Assembly: GCA_937889535.1 (NCBI GenBank) | Contig: CALBZW010000018.1 | Location: forward strand, 60,892 to 124,891 | Length of the DNA stretch: 64,000 nucleotides | From: an uncultured Candidatus Saccharibacteria bacterium | GTDB lineage: Bacteria > Patescibacteriota > Saccharimonadia > Saccharimonadales > Saccharimonadaceae | Direction of reading: 5' to 3' | Part shown: piece after piece, positions 24,601 to 32,769 of the stretch | How positions within the stretch are numbered: the first letter of the stretch is position 1 | How the letters are laid out: the number at the start of each line of letters is the position of its first letter | The notes under the pieces: generated by a model | Seen by the model: the letters and a program-made list of their open reading frames with translations, nothing else | Told to the model about the DNA's origin: nothing | Database searches by the model: none | Program-made: the position numbers and the translations under genes

Positions 24601-26094
24601 ATGCGGGTAATTCAGCTTGGATTTCAGCTACATGCGCCCTATGAATTGCGAGATTTAGGATGTGATACTGGTGGCGAGAATCCGGATTATTTTGCGAGCG
24701 AAAAGGTTTTTCAGCAAGCAAATAAGGAGATTTATCAGCCGTTTTTTGCGCTCTTGGAGCGGAATACGCAGAAGTATAGGGATCTGCATTTTTCATTGAT
24801 AGTTTCTGGAGCGTGGCTGGAGCAGGCGGAAAAATATGATGCGATGCTGATCGAGCGTTTGAAAAAGTTGGTGAAGATGGAGCGGGTGGAGTTGGTGTCG
24901 GTGCCATATTATTATTCCCTGGCGTTTTTCTATGCGCAGGATGAGTTGGCGGAGCAGGTGCGAAAATATCAGGATCAGATTGAGCGGCTCTTTGGAGTGA
25001 CGGGGCGGATTTTTGCTTTGCCGGAGTTAATATATAATGATGCGGCCGGAAAATGGGCGGAGGAATTTGGGTTTGCGGGGATGTTGGTCGGGGGGTCGGC
25101 GCGAGTACTGGATTGGCGCAGCCCGAATCATGTTTATGAAGCGGCAGGGTGCGAGTATTTGCGACTCTTGGTAAGGAATTCGCATTTGTCGGAGTTGATT
25201 GAGCGGGGAGATGATTCTCTATTAGTGGAGAAAAAGACCGAAGAGGGTGAGGCGAGGCGAGCCTTGTCAGTAGAGAAGTTTCGGAAGATGTTGGATTTGG
25301 ATTTTTTGCGCGGTGGATTGGTGAATTTGTATTTTGACGCGCAGGTTTTGGCGCAGCAGCGAGAGCGAGGTGTGATTGGGTTCTTTGATGAGTTAATCGC
25401 AACATGGCTAGATGGAGAGAATCAGAAGTTTGCGACGGCGGCCGAGGCTTGTATGGTGGAGACGCCGACGGCGGAGCTTTCGATCAAGGAGACGGTGGGC
25501 TGGAGGGGAGATGCAGAGAAGAGCGACGACGAGCAGGGGGCGGGGTTGGTGCTGAAGAGGGAGATTGAGAATAAGTTGCCGAAGTGGTTGGGGCGAGAAG
25601 ATCAAGTTAAGTTGAGTGAGCTAGTCTACGGAGTACGGCGACAGATCTTGGCAAGTGAAGATGAAAAGTTGTCGGCGGATTGGCGACGGTTGACCTTGGT
25701 GGATTATCATAAAGGCGTGGATTCGAGCGTGATGGCGCGGGTGGCGGCGATTGTTGAGGATTTGAAGCGGCGTGCGGAGGAGATTAAGAAGACGCAGGCG
25801 GTAGAGATTTCGCGGGCGTATACGAAGAAACGTGATCGAGGCGATGTGGAGCGGAAGGTTGAGTCGGCAGTTGATGATAGTGCGGTGAAGGTGAATTTTG
25901 GCAAAAGTGCGGGGACGGTGAGCGGCGCGGTGCATGTGCGGATACAGGCAGATGAGGGTTTAGAAGTGCCGGTGCAGAGATTGGGACAGCGAGAGGGAGT
26001 AGAAGCAGAGGAAGAGGTTGAAGTTGTGCCAGTTGTGCAGAAAAAGAAAACGCACGCGGTGCGAAAGATTATCAAGAAGTTGGTGATTGAGTAG
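24601..26094 (+). CDS. Glycoside hydrolase family 57 (alpha-amylase-like)
   Basis: 497 residues. The GH57 pattern is clear: QLGFQLHAPYELRDLG at the start (family region 1, HxHxP/LHxPY-like), PELIYNDAAGKWAEEFGFAG with the likely nucleophile Glu 142, and LVNLYFDAQVLAQQ with the likely acid Asp near 247. It is cytosolic (no signal peptide). Role: intracellular alpha-glucan breakdown or remodelling. The last 80 residues form a Glu/Lys/Val-rich charged tail. GAGG precedes the ATG and TAAAAT lies about 30 bp upstream. Confidence 0.8.
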   Translation: MRVIQLGFQLHAPYELRDLGCDTGGENPDYFASEKVFQQANKEIYQPFFALLERNTQKYRDLHFSLIVSGAWLEQAEKYDAMLIERLKKLVKMERVELVSVPYYYSLAFFYAQDELAEQVRKYQDQIERLFGVTGRIFALPELIYNDAAGKWAEEFGFAGMLVGGSARVLDWRSPNHVYEAAGCEYLRLLVRNSHLSELIERGDDSLLVEKKTEEGEARRALSVEKFRKMLDLDFLRGGLVNLYFDAQVLAQQRERGVIGFFDELIATWLDGENQKFATAAEACMVETPTAELSIKETVGWRGDAEKSDDEQGAGLVLKREIENKLPKWLGREDQVKLSELVYGVRRQILASEDEKLSADWRRLTLVDYHKGVDSSVMARVAAIVEDLKRRAEEIKKTQAVEISRAYTKKRDRGDVERKVESAVDDSAVKVNFGKSAGTVSGAVHVRIQADEGLEVPVQRLGQREGVEAEEEVEVVPVVQKKKTHAVRKIIKKLVIE

Positions 26095-26099
26095 AAAAT

Positions 26100-26137
26100 A
26101 GGGTGCTACGCGTGCAAGACGGCTGTAGCGCCCTATA
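26100..26137 (-). terminator. Terminator after rpmG, shared with the GH57 gene
   Basis: AGGGTGCTAC / GTAGCGCCCT inverted repeat with one G-T pair and a 15-nt loop, between convergent genes, with ATTTT on the minus strand. Confidence 0.55.
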
Positions 26138-26155
26138 AATACTAGACTTTGCGAC

Positions 26156-26365
26156 TTAGCGTTTCTTCTCTTTGACTTCGTTGCGGCCGAGATTTTTCTT
26201 GGTCTCGGTGAAAACGACGTGCTTGCGCAGTACTGGGTCGTATTTGCGCAGCGTTAGCTTGTCGGGAGTATTCATCGTATTCTTCTTCGTATAATACTGA
26301 CGAATACCGGACTCCTCGGAAACTAAGCCGACTAACTTGCGTTTCGTATTACTTTTCTTTGCCAT
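26156..26365 (-). CDS. rpmG: 50S ribosomal protein L33
   Basis: 69 residues from [20 protein letters not shown], with [20 protein letters not shown] and [15 protein letters not shown], the L33 signature. No CxxC pairs, so it is the zinc-free form. The ATG at 26365 is only ten bases after a TACAAT box, so the message is almost leaderless. The longer upstream frame is spurious. Confidence 0.95.
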   Translation of the reverse strand: MAKKSNTKRKLVGLVSEESGIRQYYTKKNTMNTPDKLTLRKYDPVLRKHVVFTETKKNLGRNEVKEKKR

Positions 26366-26375
26366 AATACGTCTT

Positions 26376-26404
26376 ATTGTATCACGAAAATCCAGCGCTG
26401 TAAA
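26376..26404 (-). promoter_or_regulatory. rpmG: Promoter of rpmG (near-leaderless)
   Basis: Minus-strand TTTACA (26399-26404), 17-bp spacer, TACAAT (26376-26381), ending ten bases before the ATG. Confidence 0.65.
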
Positions 26405-26414
26405 CTGTGAAATC

Positions 26415-27017
26415 TTAATCGGAGTCGTGGTTGATGACGGTATTGACGATTTCGCTCGTAATTCCCTGGCCAGTATTGGGGTGATCAATGGAGTAGATGA
26501 AATCGGCGATAAACAATACGACAAGAATGCTGCAGATGATTTGTTTCGGCCGAACTTTGAGCTTGGCGAAGGTATCGTGAAAACGCGGATAAATAATGTA
26601 GATAACAAACAGCCCGCAGAGTCCGAAGCAAAGAACGCTGAGGAGACAGACGCGGCCATGGAGGTTAAATAACATGTGGCTGTAGTCCCACCATTTCATA
26701 TGCTTGACGGTTTCAAGATACCAACCGGTAAGGTATTCCATTAATCCACAAAATACGGCGGAAGTGAGAAAAACTAGGGGCGGATATTTGCGGAGATGAC
26801 CGACAAGGAGTAGGATGCCGACGCCGCCAAAGCCATAAATTGGTAGCCAGGGGCCGTGGAGGACGCCACGGTTGACGATATTGCCGGTTTGAATAAAGGT
26901 AAGGATGATTTCCCAGATCCAACCGATGAAAGCACAGACAAAAAAGAAGAGAATGTAATTTAAGATTTTGGTCTGGGTCTTGTGCTTGGATTTAACTTGT
27001 TCGGCTCGAGGTTTCAT
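26415..27017 (-). CDS. Putative ABC transporter permease-like membrane protein (PF06541 type)
   Basis: 200 residues with five or six membrane helices. The conserved blocks of the CmpB/PF06541 family are visible: [80 protein letters not shown]. The family is widespread in Firmicutes and CPR and is named permease, but transport has not been shown. It lies upstream of rpmG without overlap. Confidence 0.75.
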   Translation of the reverse strand: MKPRAEQVKSKHKTQTKILNYILFFFVCAFIGWIWEIILTFIQTGNIVNRGVLHGPWLPIYGFGGVGILLLVGHLRKYPPLVFLTSAVFCGLMEYLTGWYLETVKHMKWWDYSHMLFNLHGRVCLLSVLCFGLCGLFVIYIIYPRFHDTFAKLKVRPKQIICSILVVLFIADFIYSIDHPNTGQGITSEIVNTVINHDSD

Positions 27018-27100
27018 AGTATTGAGCTTATTTTAGCATAAGAGCAGTGAAAAAGGAAGTTTCGGCCTAGGCATCACTGTTCGTATATTAGAGTTGTTTG

Positions 27101-27141
27101 GTAGAAAATATTCTAGACAAATTGTCTAGAATATTTTCTAC
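27101..27141. repeat. 41-bp perfect palindrome next to tRNA-Tyr
   Basis: GTAGAAAATATTCTAGACAA and its exact complement are separated by a single base. It abuts the encoded CCA of tRNA-Tyr. It is AT-rich and lacks a T run, so is not a standard terminator, though it could form a long hairpin in the tRNA transcript. Confidence 0.8.
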
Positions 27142-27226
27142 TGGTGCTGGAAGTAGGACTCGAACCTACGAAGGCCGAAGCCGAGAGATTTACAGTCTCT
27201 TGTCATTGCCACTAGACGATTCCAGC
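27142..27226 (-). tRNA. tRNA-Tyr (GTA anticodon)
   Basis: 85 nt including CCA at 27142-27144. Acceptor GCTGGAA/TTCCAGC, A discriminator, anticodon loop ACTGTAAAT, a long variable arm (class II) with CGGCTTCGGCC, and a normal T-loop TTCGAGT. Confidence 0.93.
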
Positions 27227-27327
27227 GTGGTGGAGCTTCATAAAGAAGCCCCATGTGGCCATAACGGCTGTTTTTATTGTAGCAGACCTTGCGATTTTTG
27301 GCAAGATTTGGTAAACTGGAGATAGTT

Positions 27328-27403
27328 GCCGTGTTAGCTCAGTTAGTAGAGCAGCCGCCTTGTAAGCGGCAGGTCGTCGGGGCAGAGCCGACACACGGCT
27401 CCA
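27328..27403 (+). tRNA. tRNA-Thr (TGT anticodon), non-canonical T-loop
   Basis: 76 nt with encoded CCA. Acceptor GCCGTGT/ACACGGC, anticodon stem GCCGC/GCGGC around CTTGTAA. The T-stem GTCGG/CCGAC closes a loop GGCAGAG instead of the usual TTCRANY, and the D-loop has A in place of the invariant G18. Base pairing is perfect in all stems, so it may still be functional. Confidence 0.8.
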
Positions 27404-27430
27404 TTTTTTGTTCGTTTGGTGATTTCTCTT

Positions 27431-27527
27431 AGGTTAAATTTTTTCGATTTTTTTTAACCTCGCCCCTACTTCTCACCCCTGTTACGATCATGAAGTAAGG
27501 TTAAAAATTTTGGAATTATTTTAACCT
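27431..27527. repeat. Two AGGTTAAA...TTTAACCT hairpins ahead of cassette C
   Basis: Hairpin 1 at 27431-27460 (8-bp stem, T-rich loop) and hairpin 2 at 27498-27527 (AGGTTAAAA / TTTTAACCT). They share stem sequence and lie between tRNA-Thr and cassette C. The first could end tRNA-Thr transcription. Confidence 0.55.
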
Positions 27528-27537
27528 CAACCTATTT

Positions 27538-27848
27538 GTCCGGAACAGCGAACAACAACGTATCTGGAAGTTTCTATAATCTGCTGAACCAGTACAATGC
27601 TACTTCTGGCACTACCGGCGCCACCACCATAGTACAGTTACCATTGGCTTTTGTCCGTAGCGATGCTGTCCGTCTCGTTGAGGGTAGTGTATGGTACGCT
27701 GGCTACTACGGCTACGGGTGGTCGCGTACGGCCACCTCGTCTACCAACGCCTACTACTTGAGTATGAATCCTACGAATGTCAATCCGTCAAACAACACCT
27801 ACCGTTACTACGGTTTCCCCCTCCGCTGCCTCTACCCAGGCGCTCATC
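27538..27848 (+). pseudogene. FISUMP-type cassette C
   Basis: Open frame without ATG: SGTANNNVSGSFYNLLNQYN, then GATTIVQLPLAFVRSD, a variable middle with GYGWSRTATSS and YLSMNPTNVNPSN, and YYGFPLRCLYPGAH. It has no stop of its own before it meets the antisense 3' end of the TPR gene. The 5' block matches cassette B over about 45 bases and cassette A over 20 bases. Confidence 0.6.
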
Positions 27849-28607
27849 TTAGATTTGTTTGCGGCGTACCGTTGTGCTTGTGCGACGAGTCGCAGGTTTA
27901 CGCACGGTCGTATTAGTCTTGCGTGCAGAGGTTGCTTTAGTCGGGGTTCTGCGTGTAGCCGTACGGCGAGCCTGGCGGGGTTTGCTGGCGGATTCTTTGG
28001 CGATTTGCGTTTCGATGCGAGCAGTGAGGTCGGCAAGGGCGGCGGTGTCACCGGTCATTTCGTGAATAGCGAGAATTTGACGTAGGGTGTTCGTATTTTG
28101 GTCAAGAGCAAAGGCACTTTCGAGGGCGTCGACAGCAGCCTTAGTCTGGCCGAGACGTTCCCTGGCTTTGGCGAGGGCAATATAGCGCGCTGGGACGGTA
28201 TTTTCGAGCTCAATCGCTTGTTCGAAGGCCATTGCAGCCTTCTCATAGGCGCCGGTCTCGAGGTAAATCAGGCCGACGTTATGGAGACAAGACGGATTGC
28301 TGTCGAGCGATTGCGCAATCTCAAAGCATTCAATCGCTTCGTCGAACTTCTGCTCCTTGGCATAGAGAATACCGAGACGGTTATAAGCGGCGGCGTTTTT
28401 CTCGTCGAATTTGAGAATCGTGAGGAGGGCTTTTTCGGCGCGAAGAGGTTTCTGGTCACGCATCGAAGTTTGGGCGGCGTTCCAGAGTTTCTTCATCTGC
28501 ATATCATAGCGGGCGCTGCGGGGTTCTTCGGCTTTTTGGGTGCGGAAAATTGGATTCAAAAAAGCGAGGTAAATCGCAAGGATGAGAATAATGGCGATGC
28601 CAATCAT
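27849..28607 (-). CDS. TPR-repeat membrane protein with basic tail
   Basis: 252 residues from MIGIAIILILAIYLAFLNPI. One N-terminal membrane helix, then three or four tetratricopeptide repeats (residues about 65-190, e.g. AAYNRLGILYAKEQKFDEAI, then SCLHNVGLIYLETGAYEKAA), and an Arg/Thr/Lys-rich tail of 45 residues. TPRs mediate protein binding. Start at 28607, seven bases after TATAAT (28615-28620), i.e. leaderless; the longer in-frame start would overlap ychF and its promoter. Confidence 0.75.
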   Translation of the reverse strand: MIGIAIILILAIYLAFLNPIFRTQKAEEPRSARYDMQMKKLWNAAQTSMRDQKPLRAEKALLTILKFDEKNAAAYNRLGILYAKEQKFDEAIECFEIAQSLDSNPSCLHNVGLIYLETGAYEKAAMAFEQAIELENTVPARYIALAKARERLGQTKAAVDALESAFALDQNTNTLRQILAIHEMTGDTAALADLTARIETQIAKESASKPRQARRTATRRTPTKATSARKTNTTVRKPATRRTSTTVRRKQI

Positions 28608-28669
28608 ATAGTCTATTATAGCATATCTCAGCCGCTCTGCCGAGATTTGGTCTTTTATCGGGGATATAG

Positions 28670-28675
28670 TATAAT
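28670..28675 (+). promoter_or_regulatory. ychF: ychF -10 box giving a leaderless mRNA
   Basis: TATAAT six bases before the ATG at 28682, with TTGGTC at 28647-28652 (17-bp spacer). It is divergent from the TATAAT of the TPR gene. Confidence 0.6.
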
Positions 28676-28681
28676 GTGGAT

Positions 28682-29665
28682 ATGAACTTGAAGATTGGGA
28701 TTGTGGGACTGCCGAATGTGGGTAAGTCAACTTTGTTTAATGCTTTGACGAATGCGGGAGCGCTAGCGGCGAATTATCCGTTTGCGACGATTGAGCCGAA
28801 TGTCGGAATTGTGCCGGTGCCGGATGAACGGCTGGAAGTGCTTGCGAAAATGTATGATACGGAAAAGATGGTACCGGCGACGGTGGAATTCGTCGATATT
28901 GCCGGGTTGGTTGAGGGGGCGTCGAAAGGCGAAGGTCTAGGTAATAAGTTTTTGGCGCATATTCGCGAGTGCCAGGTGATTTGTCATGTGGTGCGGGTGT
29001 TTGAGGATGGCGACGTGATTCGGGCGGAAGGTTCGAAGGATCCGCAGCATGATATCGAGGTAATTCAGACGGAGCTGGAGCTGGCAGACCTTGAGACGCG
29101 GGAGCGCGTCGAGGCGAAGCGGAAGAAAAATGCCGGAAAGGGTGCGAATGAGGAGGTGATTCCCTATTTGACGGAGAAACCGGTAATTTATATGTTTAAT
29201 GTTGATGAAAAAGAGTTGAAAGATGAGGCGTTGAAAGCGAAGCTCACGGAAAGTGTGGCGCCGAGCCAGGCGGTGTTTGTGAATGCGAAGCTGGAGGCGG
29301 AGATGTCGGGCATGGACGCGGTGGAGCGGAAAGAATTTTTGCGTGAATATGGTGTCGAAGAGGATGCGTTGGCGGAATTAATCAAGGCAGCGTATAAGAC
29401 GTTGGGGCTGCAGAGTTTCCTGACGGCCGGAAAGAAAGAGGTGCGCGCCTGGACGATAAAGCAAGGTGCGACAGCGCCAGAGGCGGCGGGCGCGATTCAT
29501 ACGGATTTCGAACGTGGGTTCATTGCGGCGGAAGTAATGAAATATGACGATTTGAAAGAGCTGGGGAGTGAACAGGCAGTGAAAGCGGCGGGTAAGTTAC
29601 GGACTGAGGGAAAGACGTATGTGATGCAGGACGGGGATGTGGTGGAATTTCGGTTCAACGTATAA
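28682..29665 (+). CDS. ychF: Redox-regulated ATPase YchF (Obg-like GTPase family)
   Basis: 327 residues. It starts MNLKIGIVGLPNVGKSTLFN; the G1 motif is GLPNVGKST and the conserved NYPFATIEPNVGIVPVPDER follows. The TGS-like C-terminus (RTEGKTYVMQDGDVVEFRFN) is present. YchF binds the ribosome and hydrolyses ATP. The start at 28682 was taken over the GTG six bases earlier. A strong hairpin terminator follows. Confidence 0.95.
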   Translation: MNLKIGIVGLPNVGKSTLFNALTNAGALAANYPFATIEPNVGIVPVPDERLEVLAKMYDTEKMVPATVEFVDIAGLVEGASKGEGLGNKFLAHIRECQVICHVVRVFEDGDVIRAEGSKDPQHDIEVIQTELELADLETRERVEAKRKKNAGKGANEEVIPYLTEKPVIYMFNVDEKELKDEALKAKLTESVAPSQAVFVNAKLEAEMSGMDAVERKEFLREYGVEEDALAELIKAAYKTLGLQSFLTAGKKEVRAWTIKQGATAPEAAGAIHTDFERGFIAAEVMKYDDLKELGSEQAVKAAGKLRTEGKTYVMQDGDVVEFRFNV

Positions 29666-29696
29666 AAAGCGCGTCAGAGTTAGACTCTGACGCTTT
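29666..29696 (+). terminator. Terminator of ychF
   Basis: AAAGC-GC-GTCAGAGT / ACTCTGAC-GCTTT hairpin immediately after the stop. Confidence 0.75.
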
Positions 29697-29716
29697 GTGC
29701 TATGATGCTCAACTGA

Positions 29717-30346
29717 TTATTCGGAAATAATATCCCAATTTTTAATTGTCCAAATGCAGCCATCTTCATCAAATGTGCTGCACCCGCAGTAAGAGGCGTG
29801 ACCAGGATGTTTACCTTGATGATATAAATCAAGGTTGTTGACTTGCATATCCTGGTTTAATGGATCGAGTCTGAAAGAGGCACGACTTATGCATATAGAA
29901 ACGACATTGGATTGGAATAAAATTTTATAGTCATACTGATCGTAGGTATTGAATTGACGGATTTCGCCTGATTCACGATGTACGAAATATAGTATGATTC
30001 CCTCGCCGCTTAAGGTGAATGTAGCCAGGAGCCACTCCATGTCAAATAATGGTTTCATATCGACATCCTCCTTAAGATTGCCCCATGTGTCGCCTGGGCT
30101 AAAAAGCATATAGAGAACATCGTGCAGATTGGCTGCTGAGCCATTACAATTGTCTCTAAACTCTAAGACATGCATCCGTAGCGGCTCAATAAGACCATTC
30201 TGCACTTGAGAGCAAACAGACGATACGATATTGAGGCCATAGGCCCCTTGGCTAGAGAAAGCCTTAATGGGTTCATATTTGTCAGCGTAAGTTTCGGTTC
30301 CTGTAACGTTTGTTGAGCATCCTTTTATTGTTAAAAGTTCGATCAT
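29717..30346 (-). CDS. Soluble protein of unknown function
   Basis: 209 residues, acidic, no membrane segment, about 8 Cys. No family recognised; the C-terminal CGCSTFDEDGCIWTIKNWDI is conspicuous. It has its own promoter (TTGACT-17-TACAAT at 30383-30411) and a strong GGGGG ribosome site. Orphan gene between ychF and rnhB, on its own transcript. Confidence 0.6.
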   Translation of the reverse strand: MIELLTIKGCSTNVTGTETYADKYEPIKAFSSQGAYGLNIVSSVCSQVQNGLIEPLRMHVLEFRDNCNGSAANLHDVLYMLFSPGDTWGNLKEDVDMKPLFDMEWLLATFTLSGEGIILYFVHRESGEIRQFNTYDQYDYKILFQSNVVSICISRASFRLDPLNQDMQVNNLDLYHQGKHPGHASYCGCSTFDEDGCIWTIKNWDIISE

Positions 30347-30382
30347 TTTATGTACCCCCTTAATGATATTTAGGATGCTTTT

Positions 30383-30411
30383 ATTGTAGCATACTTGGCG
30401 GTAAAAGTCAA
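30383..30411 (-). promoter_or_regulatory. Promoter of the orphan soluble protein gene
   Basis: Minus-strand TTGACT (30406-30411), 17-bp spacer, TACAAT (30383-30388). Confidence 0.75.
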
Positions 30412-30439
30412 TAGTATTTTGTACATCTTTGTATTAAAG

Positions 30440-31603
30440 TCAAATATCGAGCGGAAACCAAGCCTGAAATATGGGCGGCTCTCCCTGAACGCCGGCAGCG
30501 GCGAGTAAAGGTTGAAAATTTTGATATTCTGAGTGACAACTGAGAAACTTTTCGGCGGCATAGTGTATCTGTCGCTGTTTGGCGGATGTGATCTGGGTAA
30601 GTGCTGAGCCGTGAGTGCTATTTTTGCGATATTTGACTTCGGTGAAGTAGATTTTGTCATTTTGAGTTGAAATGAGGTCGATTTCATAAGTTTTAGTCTT
30701 GAAATTGTGCGCAATAATCATATGGCCGTGAGATTGTAGATACTTAGCGACGAGATTTTCGGCAAATTGGCCTTTTTGATTAGTAGAAGGTTCAGTTTTA
30801 GCTTTTTGGCTGGTGCGAGGTGTAGCGGGTCGCCAGGAGGCTTTTGGGCTTGTGGTGTGGTCTGATAGCGGTTTTGCTGAAAATGCGCTAGAATCGCCTC
30901 TAGATGATGTTTTTGGCGAATTTGTTGGATTTTGAGCGATGATTTCACGAATTGGGCGGAAACTTTGACGGTGCTCAGGGCAAATGTCGTGTTTTAGGAG
31001 AGCTTCTCGGTGTTTCGCGGTGCCATAGCCGACGTGATTTTCGAAGCCGTATTCGGGGTATTTGGCGGCAAGTTCAACCATGTACCGGTCGCGGGCGACC
31101 TTAGCGATAATTGAGGCGGCGGAAACCTCTTTGATGAGGCCATCAGCTTTCTTGAGCACGGTGACGCGGTCTTCTAGAGGTGTGTTTTTAAGGAAATTCA
31201 CTGTGCCGTCGATAATGATTTCGGAAAATTGGACATTTTGCGAGAGGATTTGCTTCACGGCGCGACGAGTGGCGAGTTTAAGGCTGGCGGAGAGGCCGTA
31301 TTGGTCGAGTTCCCGGGCGGAGACCCAGCCGGTTGTGGCGGCGGTAGCGTATTTATAAATTAGCGGAGCGAGTGACTCGCGCTTTTTGGCGGAAAGTTGT
31401 TTGGAATCGGCAAGATTTTGGTAGAGCGAAAGTCTTTCTGCTAATTCCGGGTCGGTATCTTGAGATGGCTCATCTAGGCGTGTGTCTCCTAAGCTTTGAA
31501 AATCTACTCCGAGTATAACTGCACCAACGACAAGTGGCCCCGCCCAGGGGCCACGTCCAACTTCATCTATACCAAGGATAATTTTTGTTTCTATGCTATC
31601 CAC
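30440..31603 (-). CDS. rnhB: RNase HII fused to YraN/UPF0102 nuclease
   Basis: 387 residues. Residues 1-212 are RNase HII: GIDEVGRGPWAGPLVVGAVI holds the first Asp/Glu of the active site, later ADSKQLS and AASIIAKVARDR with the other acidic residues. A Ser/Thr/Lys/Pro-rich linker (213-278) leads to a YraN domain (about 279-387) with KGQFAENLVAKYL, EIDLI and FTEVKYR, the nuclease core. RNase HII cuts ribonucleotides out of DNA; YraN is an endonuclease-like protein. Elsewhere the two genes are neighbours, here they are one protein. Next to rplS, the usual position. Confidence 0.9.
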   Translation of the reverse strand: MDSIETKIILGIDEVGRGPWAGPLVVGAVILGVDFQSLGDTRLDEPSQDTDPELAERLSLYQNLADSKQLSAKKRESLAPLIYKYATAATTGWVSARELDQYGLSASLKLATRRAVKQILSQNVQFSEIIIDGTVNFLKNTPLEDRVTVLKKADGLIKEVSAASIIAKVARDRYMVELAAKYPEYGFENHVGYGTAKHREALLKHDICPEHRQSFRPIREIIAQNPTNSPKTSSRGDSSAFSAKPLSDHTTSPKASWRPATPRTSQKAKTEPSTNQKGQFAENLVAKYLQSHGHMIIAHNFKTKTYEIDLISTQNDKIYFTEVKYRKNSTHGSALTQITSAKQRQIHYAAEKFLSCHSEYQNFQPLLAAAGVQGEPPIFQAWFPLDI

Positions 31604-31605
31604 GC

Positions 31606-32121
31606 TTACTCAGCGGTTTCGCTTGCTGGAGCTTCGCTCGTCTCAGTGCTTTCTGTAGTCGCAGCTTCTACGACTGTTTCTTCTGTTGGCTGCGCATCAG
31701 TAACCGGTTCGCTCGCCGCGACCTCTTCTTCGACGACTGCAGCTTCAGGATTGTTTACGGCAGCGCGGTCAAAGGCCTTGTTCGTAAGGCGAGCAGATTT
31801 ACCGGAGCGTTCGCGCAAGAAACTGAGATTCTTGCGGCGGACCTTGGCGCGGCGAGTGATTTCGATTTTTTCGACTAGCGGGCTGTGAATCAAGAAAGAT
31901 TTCTCGACGCCAACACCAGAAGTAACCTTGCGGACGGTAATGCGGGCGGTATGAGAGTTCTTGCGGTCAGTGCGAATCACGACGCCTTCAAAGACCTGAG
32001 AACGGAACTTTTCGCCTTCTTTAATTTTTTGGGTCACACGGACCGTATCGCCGGAGCGAACATCGACGACAGCAGGTTTTTTCTGTGCGTCACCAATCTT
32101 CTTTAAATCTGTAAAACTCAT
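31606..32121 (-). CDS. rplS: 50S ribosomal protein L19
   Basis: 171 residues. The L19 core (VRSGDTVRVTQKIKEGEKFR, then FEGVVIRTDRKNSHTARITV and RRAKVRRKNLSFLRER) is followed by an extra Glu/Thr/Ala-rich tail of about 50 residues, absent from typical L19 (about 115). L19 sits at the subunit interface. The acidic tail recalls other long tails on ribosomal proteins in this window. Confidence 0.95.
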   Translation of the reverse strand: MSFTDLKKIGDAQKKPAVVDVRSGDTVRVTQKIKEGEKFRSQVFEGVVIRTDRKNSHTARITVRKVTSGVGVEKSFLIHSPLVEKIEITRRAKVRRKNLSFLRERSGKSARLTNKAFDRAAVNNPEAAVVEEEVAASEPVTDAQPTEETVVEAATTESTETSEAPASETAE

Positions 32122-32187
32122 ATTTTAACCTTTTATATTACAACTGTGACCTATTGTATCATACTTTTTTGGATTTGAGAAGAGGCT

Positions 32188-32769
32188 TTACCCCTTTTTC
32201 AGAGCTTGCTTAATTCTTTCTTCGACCGATAAACTAGCGTCGACACTCGCTAGGGCTTCGGTAGCCTCTTTGAGCGGGAATCCAAGCGCAATCAGAGCGT
32301 CGAGGGCTTCATCATTCGGTCCGGTAGGAGCAAGCGTAAACTTAGTCTCGGTCGCTCCGTAGTGGCTAGGAATGCCGACACGGTCGCGTAAGTCGACGAT
32401 GACGCGTTCGGCGGATTTTTTGCCGACGCCGGCAGCTTTGGCAATAAAGCTCGCGTCGGTATTAGCGATAGCGTTGCGCACTTCTTCTGGGGTGCCGAGG
32501 CTGAGGATACCAATAGCGGCTTTTGGACCGATGCCATTAACGGAGATTAGCATCTCAAACAACTTTTTTGCGGCGAGGCTAGAAAAACCATATAAGTCTT
32601 CGCCGTTATCGCGGACGGCGTGGTAGGTATAGAACTTTTTGCGGTCGCCAAGGTTGACGGTTTCGGCGTCAGGGGCGGAGATAATGACTTCATAGCCAAC
32701 TCCATGAACGTCAATAATGATGGAAGTCGGGAGTTTTTCGGTGACCTGGCCGTCGAGGTGGGCGATCAC
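32188..32769 (-). CDS. ruvA: Holliday junction ATP-dependent DNA helicase subunit RuvA
   Basis: 193 residues. OB domain starts MIAHLDGQVTEKLPTSIIID; two helix-hairpin-helix motifs are visible (VNGIGPKAAIGIL, AAGVGKKSAERVIVDLRDR). A C-terminal domain III (EALDALIALGFPLKEATEAL) that binds RuvB is present. RuvA holds Holliday junctions. ruvC lies nearby; ruvB is not in the window. Overlaps the upstream gene by four bases. Confidence 0.95.
   Translation of the reverse strand: MIAHLDGQVTEKLPTSIIIDVHGVGYEVIISAPDAETVNLGDRKKFYTYHAVRDNGEDLYGFSSLAAKKLFEMLISVNGIGPKAAIGILSLGTPEEVRNAIANTDASFIAKAAGVGKKSAERVIVDLRDRVGIPSHYGATETKFTLAPTGPNDEALDALIALGFPLKEATEALASVDASLSVEERIKQALKKG

Noticed and set aside
24479..25405. 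A 308-codon minus-strand reading frame overlapping the GH57 gene
   Set aside because: It is Pro/Ser/Thr-rich with no family and is a shadow of the plus-strand gene, whose GH57 motifs are clear.
12835..27848. Diversity-generating retroelement as origin of the FISUMP cassettes
   Set aside because: No reverse transcriptase or template repeat is seen in the window, and the middles differ in length and not only at adenines.
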